Below, piece after piece: positions 34,373 through 41,022 of a stretch of DNA of 41,022 nt. Made by a program: the position numbers and the translations under genes. This DNA comes from Gracilibacter sp. BRH_c7a (GTDB taxonomy: Bacteria > Bacillota > Desulfitobacteriia > Desulfitobacteriales > Syntrophobotulaceae), in NCBI GenBank assembly GCA_001516055.1, contig LOEZ01000059.1:1-41022 (forward strand), in the 5' to 3' direction. Every line of letters starts with the position of its first letter. The stretch's first letter is position 1. The notes below the pieces were generated by a model, which saw only the letters and a program-made list of their open reading frames with translations, did not search any database and had not been told where the DNA came from.

Positions 34373-35305
34373 TCATTGTTCCGTAATTAAGCTTTCAACA
34401 TCGTAAAGACGTGGTGCCTTTATTCCGTACTTCCTGGCATCGGTAATAACTTCCTGTACGGCATAGCCAACTTTATAGTGGTTATGCGCCACAAGCGCAT
34501 AAGACATGCTTTTCGGAGAAAAAACAACGTGACTCATAAGAAATCCGACAACTCTCGGCGGCAGGTCGCTCAACACTTTTGTCAAAAAATCAAGTTTTGA
34601 GTCCTTTGCTTTCAAAACAGGGATCATTTCTTTCAAGTTCCGGCCTAATCCATCAAGAGCTTCGCGTGAGGAAATTACTTTTTCAAAACTGCCGCTTTTT
34701 AAGACTTCGACTTCCATTGCAGCGTTTAATGCGAAGTGATTCCAAAGCCAACTTTGAAGGTCCTTTTGAACCATTATCTTGAAGCCTGCCTCAACAAATA
34801 GCTTGCGAACCTCTAAATCCCTTTTGGTAGGCTCGGGTTCAAATGTTCCAAACTGAACCGTCTTGTAAAGCCCGCCGTAAAGCGTGTTTCCTTCAAACCC
34901 GCCGCCGGCACCTGGGAAGCCATAAACAATTTGACTGAGCGGAATCGGCTGAACAGCTGATCGAGGGTCTTGCCAGAAGTTACTGAAAAAAAGGACGGTT
35001 GCATTTCCAACGCGCGGTGCCAGGTACTTTACCGTACTTGATACCTGTTCGGGGTTGACGCTCATAAAAATAAGGTCATAATCATGATTTTCTTTTATTT
35101 CTTCATGCGTTACAATAGGCCATTTTTCTTTAACTAACCGGTCTTTTTTGCTTCGCCTTGCATCCCATAGTTCCAAGTTTACATAGGAGCCGTATTGTGC
35201 CTTCCTGCCTTCACGAACATAAAACTCAACCGTATGGCCTGCATTTTCAAACGCCCAAGCATATTGCGTTCCAATGACACCGCGCCCAAAGAAAAGTATT
35301 TTCAT
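34373..35305 (-). CDS. Ketopantoate reductase (ApbA/PanE) family oxidoreductase
   Basis: The open frame extends to 35605, but the first 100 codons cross the divergent promoter region. The ATG at 35305 with GGGGGGAAT upstream begins MKILFFGRGVIGTQYAWAFE, the typical Rossmann start with GxGxxG written as GRGVIG (7-12), and gives 310 residues. The following DLIFMSVNPEQVSSTVKYLA and the C-terminal helical half (NHFALNAAMEVEVLK) fit the 2-dehydropantoate 2-reductase superfamily, which uses NADPH. Not all members make pantoate, and single genes controlled by a TetR regulator are often detoxifying relatives. It is divergent from a TetR gene with shared operators, so it is the likely target of that repressor. 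Confidence 0.85.
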   Translation of the reverse strand: MKILFFGRGVIGTQYAWAFENAGHTVEFYVREGRKAQYGSYVNLELWDARRSKKDRLVKEKWPIVTHEEIKENHDYDLIFMSVNPEQVSSTVKYLAPRVGNATVLFFSNFWQDPRSAVQPIPLSQIVYGFPGAGGGFEGNTLYGGLYKTVQFGTFEPEPTKRDLEVRKLFVEAGFKIMVQKDLQSWLWNHFALNAAMEVEVLKSGSFEKVISSREALDGLGRNLKEMIPVLKAKDSKLDFLTKVLSDLPPRVVGFLMSHVVFSPKSMSYALVAHNHYKVGYAVQEVITDARKYGIKAPRLYDVESLITEQ

Positions 35306-35330
35306 AAAGATTCCCCCCATAATGATCGCG

Positions 35331-35426
35331 TGTTGATTTTTCAACACATGTTTGATATTCTGAGCATACTGATTTGTGTTGAGAATTTCAATAGTTACAA
35401 TTGTTCCAATTGTTGAGAACTCAACA
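35331..35426. promoter_or_regulatory. Divergent promoter region with two identical-arm operators and a third weak one
   Basis: TGTTGA-N4-TCAACA occurs perfectly at 35331-35346 and at 35411-35426, with spacers TTTT and GAAC. A degenerate copy, TGTTGA followed by TTCAAT, lies at about 35377-35392. The sites flank the region between the divergent reductase and TetR genes, 26 bases from the former start and 39 bases from the latter. TetR proteins bind such palindromes and commonly control both themselves and the divergent gene. Confidence 0.75.
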
Positions 35427-35464
35427 CATTGCTCTATTTTGTTGAATATCCGGAGGGAAACTTT

Positions 35465-36019
35465 GTGGATAGAAGAATACAAAAAACAAGGCAGCTGATT
35501 ATGAATACCTTCATCGACCTTTTGGCTGAAAAAGGATTTGAGAAAATAACCATCAATGGCATAGCCGAACGCGCAGACATAAACCGTGGGACTGTTTATC
35601 TGCATTACGTGGATAAATTCGACTTGCTTGACAAGTGTATTGAAAGATATGTTGAGCTGCTGCTAAATCACTGTGCCAATAGTACTGATACCACTCTAAA
35701 CGCAGGCGCACTTCAAAGTATATTTGAATATTTGGAGGAAAATTTTACAATATATAAGTTGCTTCTTAGCAATGAGGGATTTGGATTTTTCCGCAGCCGC
35801 TTATATGCCATTGTTTCGCAAACAGTAACCGAGGTTATCGGTATAAAGTCAGAAAACAGTGCATTTTCAAATGGTGTAACCACTCATTTTTTGACTTCAG
35901 GGTTTATTGGAGTATTGGAATGGTGGATCAATAATTCTATGCCCTGCAATGTGCAGGAAATTACTGAGCAACTTATGTTTTTGCTAGAACCATACACCAA
36001 GCACCTTGTATCACGTTAA
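35465..36019 (+). CDS. TetR/AcrR family transcriptional regulator
   Basis: The likely start is GTG at 35465 (VDRRIQKTRQ), seven bases after GGAGGG, rather than the ATG at 35429, which lies just after the second operator and lacks a good site. The 184-residue protein has the TetR N-terminal HTH near residues 5-55: LIMNTFIDLLAEKGFEKITI, then IAERADINRGTVYLHYVDKF. A helical ligand-binding domain follows, with LTSGFIGVLEWWINNSMP typical of the TetR_C family linked to this HTH type. It is expected to repress itself and the divergent reductase gene. The inducer cannot be read from the sequence. Confidence 0.9.
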   Translation: MDRRIQKTRQLIMNTFIDLLAEKGFEKITINGIAERADINRGTVYLHYVDKFDLLDKCIERYVELLLNHCANSTDTTLNAGALQSIFEYLEENFTIYKLLLSNEGFGFFRSRLYAIVSQTVTEVIGIKSENSAFSNGVTTHFLTSGFIGVLEWWINNSMPCNVQEITEQLMFLLEPYTKHLVSR

Positions 36020-36089
36020 ACTATTTTGCTGATAAAATTTTTACTATTAACTTGAATTGTAATGCCAAAGCAGGCACCAAATCGAATAA

Positions 36090-36190
36090 AAAAGGCCTAT
36101 CCAGGCGACTTCATCTGAAATATAGGCATCCGCCAAGGGGGATACCAGACGTGTATGGCATCTTTTTTACCCACTCAAGGCATGTTGAGT
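36090..36190 (+). ncRNA. Second copy of the repeated structured element
   Basis: The blocks CCGCCAAGG, GGATACCAGA, CATCTTTTTT and CTCAAGGCAT occur in the same order and nearly the same spacing as in the copy starting at 34050. A GCCTAT / ATAGGC stem precedes them (about 36094-36126), and ACTCAA-GGCATG-TTGAGT forms a local hairpin at the end. The two copies are direct repeats 2.08 kb apart, flanking the reductase/TetR pair. No gene follows that it would obviously control. Confidence 0.45.
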
Positions 36191-36236
36191 GCGTGGTATT
36201 GATGTCAAGGGTGGATAAATAGTAGGGCTGAAAAAG

Positions 36237-36320
36237 CCTATAAATATAGGGTTTCCAGACATTGAGTTTTTCTCTAGACTTCTATGCCGGAGGTTCTCAT
36301 ATCAGGAAACCCTTATTTTT
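36237..36320 (+). other. Palindrome and hairpin in the gap before the decayed genes
   Basis: CCTATA-AA-TATAGG (36237-36250) is a perfect palindrome. AGGGTTTCC (36248-36256) pairs perfectly with GGAAACCCT (36305-36313), followed by TATTTTTA, across a 48-base loop that can form an inner GAG/CTC stem. It may be a terminator or the remains of a small RNA. The rest of the 36,020-36,392 gap shows no gene. Confidence 0.4.
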
Positions 36321-36392
36321 ATTGTTTGCGGTAACATATCAACTGCCCTGAAAGTGATAGGGTTGAGTTGACAGGTTAGATAATGTCTATTT

Positions 36393-36686
36393 TTATAGGG
36401 ATTGAGGAGACAACATAGATGTATATTCTAGTCTTCTCGCAATGCTCACAACCACTAAATCTGGGAACATAGAAGTAGTCACACCACTCACTTCATATGG
36501 GATTTCAAGTGACCACTTTTTACGATCGAGATTGCGCAACCAACAGATAGCACCGTTTTGAAGTTCTTCTGCAATAACCCCGCTTTCCCATGGGTTCAAT
36601 GATGTTTGAAATGTGCCACCCTCAGAACAATAAAGATGCTGTTCAAGTTTCATGCTATTATCTGGTACAGAACAATAAAGGACCAA
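36393..36686 (-). pseudogene. Remnant of a DEAD/DEAH (type III restriction-like) helicase C-terminus
   Basis: The reverse-strand frame of 97 codons includes LNPWESGVIAEELQNGAICW, then LRNLDRKKWSLEIPYEVSGV and FPDLVVV. This matches my memory of the C-terminal region of type III restriction-like helicases (ln.WE..V..E, WLRN..RK.W.L.IPYE.dG, .PDf.vv). No helicase motifs lie upstream on this strand, and the conserved residues that should follow PDLVVV are replaced, so only a fragment remains. Its 5' end overlaps the PIN-domain remnant on the other strand, which indicates that the two decayed genes were joined by deletion. Confidence 0.5.
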
Positions 36687-36929
36687 AATTAATTAGTAAG
36701 GTAGAGGCTACATCAATAGCTTTAGCAAAAGAAAATAGAGGTATTGTTGCCAGTAATAATTTGAGTGATATTGGTGATTATGTCAAGGAGTTTTCAATTG
36801 AAGCATATTACTACAGGAAATATTCTTGTTGAAGCCTATAATAAGGGATTGATAACTGAGAATGAAGGAAATACCATTTGGGCTTCCATGTTAGCAAAGC
36901 AAAGAAAATTGAGAACTGCTAGTTTTTAA
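36681..36929 (+). pseudogene. Frameshifted remnant of a PIN-domain (DUF3368-like) toxin nuclease
   Basis: In one frame the sequence reads ISKVEATSIALAKENRGIVA, then SNNLSDIGDYVKEFSI. After a one-base shift at about 36801-36805 it continues KHITTGNILVEAYNKGLITE, then GNTIWASMLAKQRKLRTASF and a stop at 36927-36929. Together these match the C-terminal half of PIN-domain nucleases of the VapC/DUF3368 type, including the acidic and TTGNIL positions. The N-terminal half with the first Asp is absent. No antitoxin is visible next to it. It is a decayed toxin gene, not functional as read. Confidence 0.6.
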
Positions 36930-36976
36930 GATTTTCTTAAAAGTGAATAAAGTTATAAAGCCTGAATTGAACTAAA

Positions 36977-37003
36977 AGCCGATTTTTTTCGGTCCGTTTT
37001 TTT
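36977..37003 (+). terminator. Weak terminator-like hairpin
   Basis: GCCGA pairs with TCGGT around a T-rich loop, followed by CCG and a run of seven T. The stem is short, so this is only suggestive. Confidence 0.35.
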
Positions 37004-37017
37004 AGGGGTTTTTATTG

Positions 37018-37218
37018 ATGACATTGGATATTTTTCAGGATGACGCTCAAGATATTTTTTTGTTAAGCGAAGCGGTAACACATCTGCAGACTAAAAGACA
37101 GGCAGTGATGGCCAGCAAAAATGCCTGGAGAACAAATACGCGCTGGATCATACCCCTACAGGGGGTACAGTCCTTATCAGAATATTTAACAATTGAAGAG
37201 ATTCACAGAATAGAATAA
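37018..37218 (+). CDS. Small hypothetical protein, possible gene remnant
   Basis: The 66-residue frame begins at ATG 37018, nine bases after AGGGG. The opening MTLDIFQDDAQDIFLLSEAV faintly resembles the start of phage capsid protein E-type proteins (FxxDAFSxxSLTxAI), but the rest does not follow that family, and no phage genes are near. It lies within a zone of decayed genes and may be a fragment. I assign no function. Confidence 0.35.
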   Translation: MTLDIFQDDAQDIFLLSEAVTHLQTKRQAVMASKNAWRTNTRWIIPLQGVQSLSEYLTIEEIHRIE

Positions 37219-37233
37219 GGTAGTGATTTATAA

Positions 37234-38084
37234 GAGCATCAATATGATGCCAAAATGGTAATTGCTCACGCAACCAGTGAGTACGATTTCATGCCGAGGG
37301 AATGGCCTGCAGGCGGCAACCTGGCGTATGATAAATATTATCATAACGGCCAGCCCAAAGAAAGGCTGAGCTATTCACTTGTCGTGCAGGGTTTGCCTGC
37401 AGGGAAGGACTCGGTTTCGGTTCTGCCGGCTTCCGGTCCGGCGATGCCGGTGTATTTTGGGACCTGGGATCAAAAAACATATTCCAACCCCTAATGTCAG
37501 CGCCTTAAGCCTGGAGCAAATCAACGGATATCTCGGTCAGGAGATTACCGTGAATGAAAAGCAGATCGTCACCAGCCAAGGAACGATCGAAAACCCGGTT
37601 TATGAGGAAAGCACCTTGACCAATAACGATCTTTTAATTATTTGGCGGATACAACTCAACAACCTGGGCATCATGGACAATACAGTCACCGAAATTAACC
37701 TCGCCAATTATCAGCATGAAACGGAAAACGGACTCGGTTCAGGCTTTATGCTTACCAACGGTAACCCAGCTTAATGTCACCCGCCTCAGCGGAGAAGACA
37801 GGTACTTGACCAGCCTGGAGATAGTGAAGTACTTTGAGAATTATTCGGAAGGAATGTCAGGTACAGAGAAGAATACAGGGAAGTATAAAAAAGCTGCTTT
37901 AGCTACCGGAGAAGACTTCCCCGATGCCCTGGCCGGCGCAGGACACGCAGTCAGGCTGAACCTGCCTGTGATCCTGACCGGAAAAGACCAGCTAAGCCAT
38001 GAAATTAAAGAATACCTCCACCAGCTTGACCTGGAAAAAATCTACCTCTATGGAGGAGAAGGTGCAATAGCTGAGAAGGGTTAA
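37234..38084 (+). pseudogene. Decayed surface protein with cell-wall-binding repeat 2
   Basis: Three consecutive frames read as one protein. The first (to 37494) ends at a stop just after an A6 run near 37471-37476. The reading continues in the next frame (VSALSLEQINGYLGQEITVN ... GSGFMLTNG), then shifts again near 37755-37775 into TQLNVTRLSGEDRYLTSLEI, KAALATGEDFPDALAGAGHA and LEKIYLYGGEGAIAEKG. The last part is a clear cell-wall-binding repeat 2, which anchors Clostridia surface proteins to the wall. Normally three such repeats occur; here only one is left and the gene stops at 38084. No start codon or signal peptide is found at the 5' end, so it is broken at both ends and frameshifted twice. 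Confidence 0.75.
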
Positions 38085-38162
38085 AGAGGAGACAGCACTA
38101 TGGAATGAGTAAGGGAAAAGTATCTACCTCACAGATCTATGCATAAAAACTTAACCGGATAG

Positions 38163-39638
38163 TTAGTCGGGTTGATCGTCACAGTTTGCAATCAGGTGCT
38201 CCAAAAAATCTCTGGTCTCAGATTCTGGCCAGGTATGATTTGGAATAAGTTCATTTTTGATAAAGTCGTCGAAAACCTCAAGGATAGGGGCAGAATCGAT
38301 GAATCCTTCAAAATAGTTTTCATTATAACCGGAAGAAGCATCGAACAGCCAGAGAGCTTTATCTTCATAATAGAGGAATTGAATGTTTCCGAGGGCATAA
38401 TCATTTTTTAGTAGAAGAATTTTTAAAAAGCCCTTCTCCGTTAATTGCTTGAAAATAAACTCCAGGGTGGCCTTAATTTCTTCAAGCGTGAAGGGTCTGA
38501 AATAGCAAAAATGATCCGACAGTACACCGTTTTTCACAAAATCGAGTAACCCCCGTTTGGTAAGAATATGTACTTTCCTGGTGTCAATATTGAAGCAGCT
38601 ATAGAATCGCTCGTACCAGACTTGCTTTAAATTCTGAAAGATCGGATTGTTTTCGCCAAGGCCGAAATAATTCGTTTCAGCCGCCATATTCAGCAAGATA
38701 TCGTACGGGATCATGAGATAACTCAGGCCATGTTGGATGCGATATACGTTGGTATTCTCTCCTAACTGTACAGACAAATTAGAAATATTCAAAACGGTGG
38801 CCACAGGATTTTTCTTCTTATAGGTTCTTCTGATGATTTGGCTGTTCATTTTCAGACTGTCAAAATGATGCAGATAAAAATGATACAGGCTATTACCGGG
38901 CATATCCTGAATAAAGGAAAAAGAACCGCCGTGATCCATCCTGATCAGGTCGGTAGAGTGGCCGCCTTCCGCAGTTTCCTTATTAATAATAATGAAACCG
39001 GACGGGACTGCTGTCTTATCTAAAGCTGGTTCGCTGGGCGTGCTATACAGATTGTAATGTTCATAATTAAACAGTTTAAAAATGGAAGCAAAGGTTTCCG
39101 CATTATGGATACTGCTGTCTCTCAAGTATAAGAGCTGGGATACGGAAATGTATGTTGAAGCGTAATTCAGGATCATATCAACCAGTTCATCGGTAAATTC
39201 AGCAGAAACAGCATCAAATATGAGCAGGTTTAACTTGGAATAAGCTTTGTAAGTGGCAAACAATTCCCGCAAGGGAATTGTTTCTTTTGTAGCGGGATTC
39301 AGTGCCAGGGGACTCTCGTTTTTTCTTATTTGGCCGTTATTATCAAATAACTGCAGAAGAATTTTTCTGGCCTGGTATGTATCCTTGCCGACTTTGCTTA
39401 CCTCGAGCGCTTGTTCCAATTGACTCCGTTCAGCTTCGGATAATGCCAGCGGATCAGATTCCATAAGCTTGGAATTAAACGCTTCCATCACACTTATACC
39501 GCATTCATCTTTTAAGAGGCGCCGGATGGAATTTCTGCTTTTCGTGCCCGTGGCTTCAGCCAAGCCGGAAACGGACATTTTTTTGCTTTTCAGTAAGCTA
39601 TCTAAACATTCGCCAAAAGTCATATATTCCATATGCAA
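38163..39638 (-). CDS. Large regulator with N-terminal HTH
   Basis: The 491-residue protein begins with a helix-turn-helix: MTFGECLDSLLKSKKMSVSG, then LAEATGTKSRNSIRRLLKDE at about residues 6-45. It continues with 440 residues of mixed fold without membrane segments or a known ligand domain that I can name. The HTH has an insertion-like KSRNS turn similar to Cro/XRE proteins. The start is either TTG at 39638, eight bases after GGAT, or the ATG at 39632. It is divergent from the secreted GLUG protein gene 210 bases away, so it may control that gene. The family seems to be a Clostridia-type regulator of unknown stimulus. Confidence 0.8.
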   Translation of the reverse strand: MHMEYMTFGECLDSLLKSKKMSVSGLAEATGTKSRNSIRRLLKDECGISVMEAFNSKLMESDPLALSEAERSQLEQALEVSKVGKDTYQARKILLQLFDNNGQIRKNESPLALNPATKETIPLRELFATYKAYSKLNLLIFDAVSAEFTDELVDMILNYASTYISVSQLLYLRDSSIHNAETFASIFKLFNYEHYNLYSTPSEPALDKTAVPSGFIIINKETAEGGHSTDLIRMDHGGSFSFIQDMPGNSLYHFYLHHFDSLKMNSQIIRRTYKKKNPVATVLNISNLSVQLGENTNVYRIQHGLSYLMIPYDILLNMAAETNYFGLGENNPIFQNLKQVWYERFYSCFNIDTRKVHILTKRGLLDFVKNGVLSDHFCYFRPFTLEEIKATLEFIFKQLTEKGFLKILLLKNDYALGNIQFLYYEDKALWLFDASSGYNENYFEGFIDSAPILEVFDDFIKNELIPNHTWPESETRDFLEHLIANCDDQPD

Positions 39639-39847
39639 AAGATCACATCCTTACTGTACTGTTCTAGTGAACTACTCTTATCTTGTCTTTTATTTCTTAT
39701 AATATAGTATAAACTGACACACATTGCTTGTGCCAGGGGGCAGGTGAATATTATTGATAATAATAGCGAGCAATGCAATAATTAAGATATATTTTGAAGT
39801 ATTATCAGTGTGGGAAAAAAATGCCGGCGGAAGGGGAACTGCGAAGA

Positions 39848-41022
39848 GTGAAAAAAATAATAAAGCTGACGGGTTTTGTACTTGCTCTGATCTTAGTATT
39901 GATCCTTATAAATACAGGTACGATCCTGGCGGAAGATGATGAATTCGCCGGCGGTGACGGGTCTTTAGATAATCCCTATCAAATCACTTCGGCGGTTCAG
40001 CTTAACAACATCCGCAACCATCTCAGTGCCAGCTACATTTTAATGAATGATATCGACCTTTCTGCTTACGGTGCCGATTATGACGAGGGAAAGGGATGGC
40101 AGCCTATAATAGGTAATGAGGGAACTAGGTTCCAGGGAAGCTTTGATGGGAAAGGGTATACCATCAGCAATCTTTATATCAATCGGCCCGAAATTTATTA
40201 TGTTGGGTTATTCGGTAATGTAGCTTCAGCCGCTATCCAAAACGTCAAGCTGGTTGATATTAATGTAGAAGGATATAACCTTACAGGCGGCCTCACAGGA
40301 GGATGCAGCGGTGATACTTTCATCGCCGATGTTTCTGTCACGGGTAGGGTAAAAGGCTATAATCATGTCGGCGGACTTGTAGGATTTCTTGAATCTAGTT
40401 CTTCCACCATCACCGATTCTGATACTGCAGTTGACGTGACCGGCAGTAGTATGCTTGGCGGCCTGGTCGGGGATGGTAGATTTTTATCCATCGAAAACTG
40501 TTACACGACGGGTCCGGTAACGGGTGCCGAAAACGGCAGTGGTGTGGGTGGCCTTATGGGGTCATCTATGCATGGCGGTTCCGTTACCAACTGCTATGCC
40601 ACGGGCGTAGTGACTGGGGGTTCAACTACCGGCGGTCTGATGGGATATAATAACAACAGTTCCGTTACCAACTGCTATGCCACGGGCGTGGTGACTGGGG
40701 GTTCACTTACCGGCGGTCTGGTGGGAAGTAATGGCGGTACAGTTACTAATTGCTATGCCACAGGCGTGGTGACGGGTGATGATTATGTCGCTGGCTTGAT
40801 CGGGGTAAATACCTATCCCATTGACAACTGCTATGCTACGGGCATGGTGACGGGTGATGATTATGTCGGAGGTCTGGTGGGGCTCAATGACAGTTCCATC
40901 GCCAATTCCTACTACTGCGAAACCACTGGACAAACTGATGGGGGTAAAGGCGAACTGAAAACCACCATCGAGATGAAACAACAGGACACTTTCAGCGACT
41001 GGGATTTCACGGCGGGAACAGG
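39848..41022 (+). CDS. Secreted GLUG-repeat surface protein, truncated by the window end
   Basis: The frame stays open to the last base, giving at least 391 residues. The start is probably GTG at 39848 behind GGAAGGGG; an in-frame ATG lies at 39821. The N-terminus MKKIIKLTGFVLALILVLIL followed by AEDDEFAGG is a signal peptide. After DGSLDNPYQITSAVQLNNIR, the usual lead-in of GLUG adhesins, come at least five GLUG repeats of the type TNCYATGVVTGGSxTGGLVG, several nearly identical in DNA. GLUG domains form beta-helix-like surface adhesins. Such genes are often c-di-GMP or stress controlled, but no riboswitch precedes this one. TTGTCT (39683) and TAGTAT (39705) may be its promoter. Confidence 0.85.
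   Translation, partial: MKKIIKLTGFVLALILVLILINTGTILAEDDEFAGGDGSLDNPYQITSAVQLNNIRNHLSASYILMNDIDLSAYGADYDEGKGWQPIIGNEGTRFQGSFDGKGYTISNLYINRPEIYYVGLFGNVASAAIQNVKLVDINVEGYNLTGGLTGGCSGDTFIADVSVTGRVKGYNHVGGLVGFLESSSSTITDSDTAVDVTGSSMLGGLVGDGRFLSIENCYTTGPVTGAENGSGVGGLMGSSMHGGSVTNCYATGVVTGGSTTGGLMGYNNNSSVTNCYATGVVTGGSLTGGLVGSNGGTVTNCYATGVVTGDDYVAGLIGVNTYPIDNCYATGMVTGDDYVGGLVGLNDSSIANSYYCETTGQTDGGKGELKTTIEMKQQDTFSDWDFTAGT
40527..40905 (+). repeat. Tandem repeats encoding GLUG units
   Basis: Units of about 66-78 bases recur with near-identical blocks such as AACTGCTATGCCACGGGCGT, GTGACTGGGGGTTCA and GGTCTGGTGGG. The DNA similarity is higher than needed for the protein motif, suggesting recent duplication or unequal crossing-over within the gene. 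Confidence 0.75.

Noticed and set aside
35306-35605. N-terminal extension of the reductase open frame by 100 codons
   Set aside because: It runs through the divergent operators and overlaps the TetR start; the Rossmann fold begins exactly at the ATG at 35305, which has a strong ribosome binding site.
40527-40905. CRISPR-like direct repeats
   Set aside because: The repeats are in frame, encode GLUG motifs and are contiguous without unique spacers of constant length.

Overview
This is 41 kb of a moderately low-GC Gram-positive genome. A Clostridia/Peptococcaceae-type bacterium fits best: strong GGAGG ribosome binding sites, a BlaI/M56 pair, a c-di-GMP-I riboswitch, cell-wall-binding-repeat-2 and GLUG surface proteins, and clustered large serine recombinases. 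The genus cannot be fixed from the sequence alone. No tRNA, rRNA, CRISPR array or IS transposase was recognised.

Left flank (1-6.2 kb): a hypothetical gene at the window edge; a reverse-strand pair of BlaI-type repressor and large M56 (BlaR1-like) membrane metallopeptidase with a BlaI-type operator; an ECF-like sigma factor overlapping a single-pass DUF4367-type protein (probable sigma/anti-sigma pair); a c-di-GMP-I riboswitch with its terminator but no gene behind it; and a small XRE regulator on the reverse strand.

Recombinase module (about 6.5-12.7 kb): a small sigma-like gene, a 500-base stretch without a convincing gene, then five co-directional genes: a resolvase-domain protein without the catalytic serine, a 53-residue SHOCT-like protein, an intact large serine recombinase, a recombinase without its catalytic domain, and a second intact large serine recombinase. 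This looks like the integration module of a mobile element.

Candidate defence island (13.0-33.5 kb): fifteen genes on one strand, nearly all joined by ATGA, TAATG or TGATG overlaps. In order: degenerate HsdM-like protein, HsdS-like protein, small unknown, intact N6-adenine methylase (HsdM), HsdS, RNase H-fold-like small protein, Ser/Thr kinase, two unknowns, a 1354-residue P-loop ATPase, an unknown, a NurA-like protein, a HerA-type ATPase, a PD-(D/E)XK-like protein and a Ser/Thr kinase fused to TPR repeats. There is no HsdR motor nuclease. I infer that methylation marks self DNA, the HerA/NurA/PD-(D/E)XK group is the effector, and the kinases and large ATPase regulate it. The composition recalls, from memory, Pgl/BREX type 2 and the methylation-associated defence system MADS, but the gene set here is larger and includes HerA/NurA. 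This is the most interesting part of the window.

Right flank (33.5-41 kb): a non-coding stretch with a 22-bp inverted repeat and an element that recurs 2 kb further on; a ketopantoate-reductase-like gene divergent from a TetR regulator with palindromic operators between them; a zone of decayed genes (helicase C-terminus, PIN-domain toxin, cell-wall-binding protein); an HTH regulator on the reverse strand; and a secreted GLUG-repeat protein running off the right edge.
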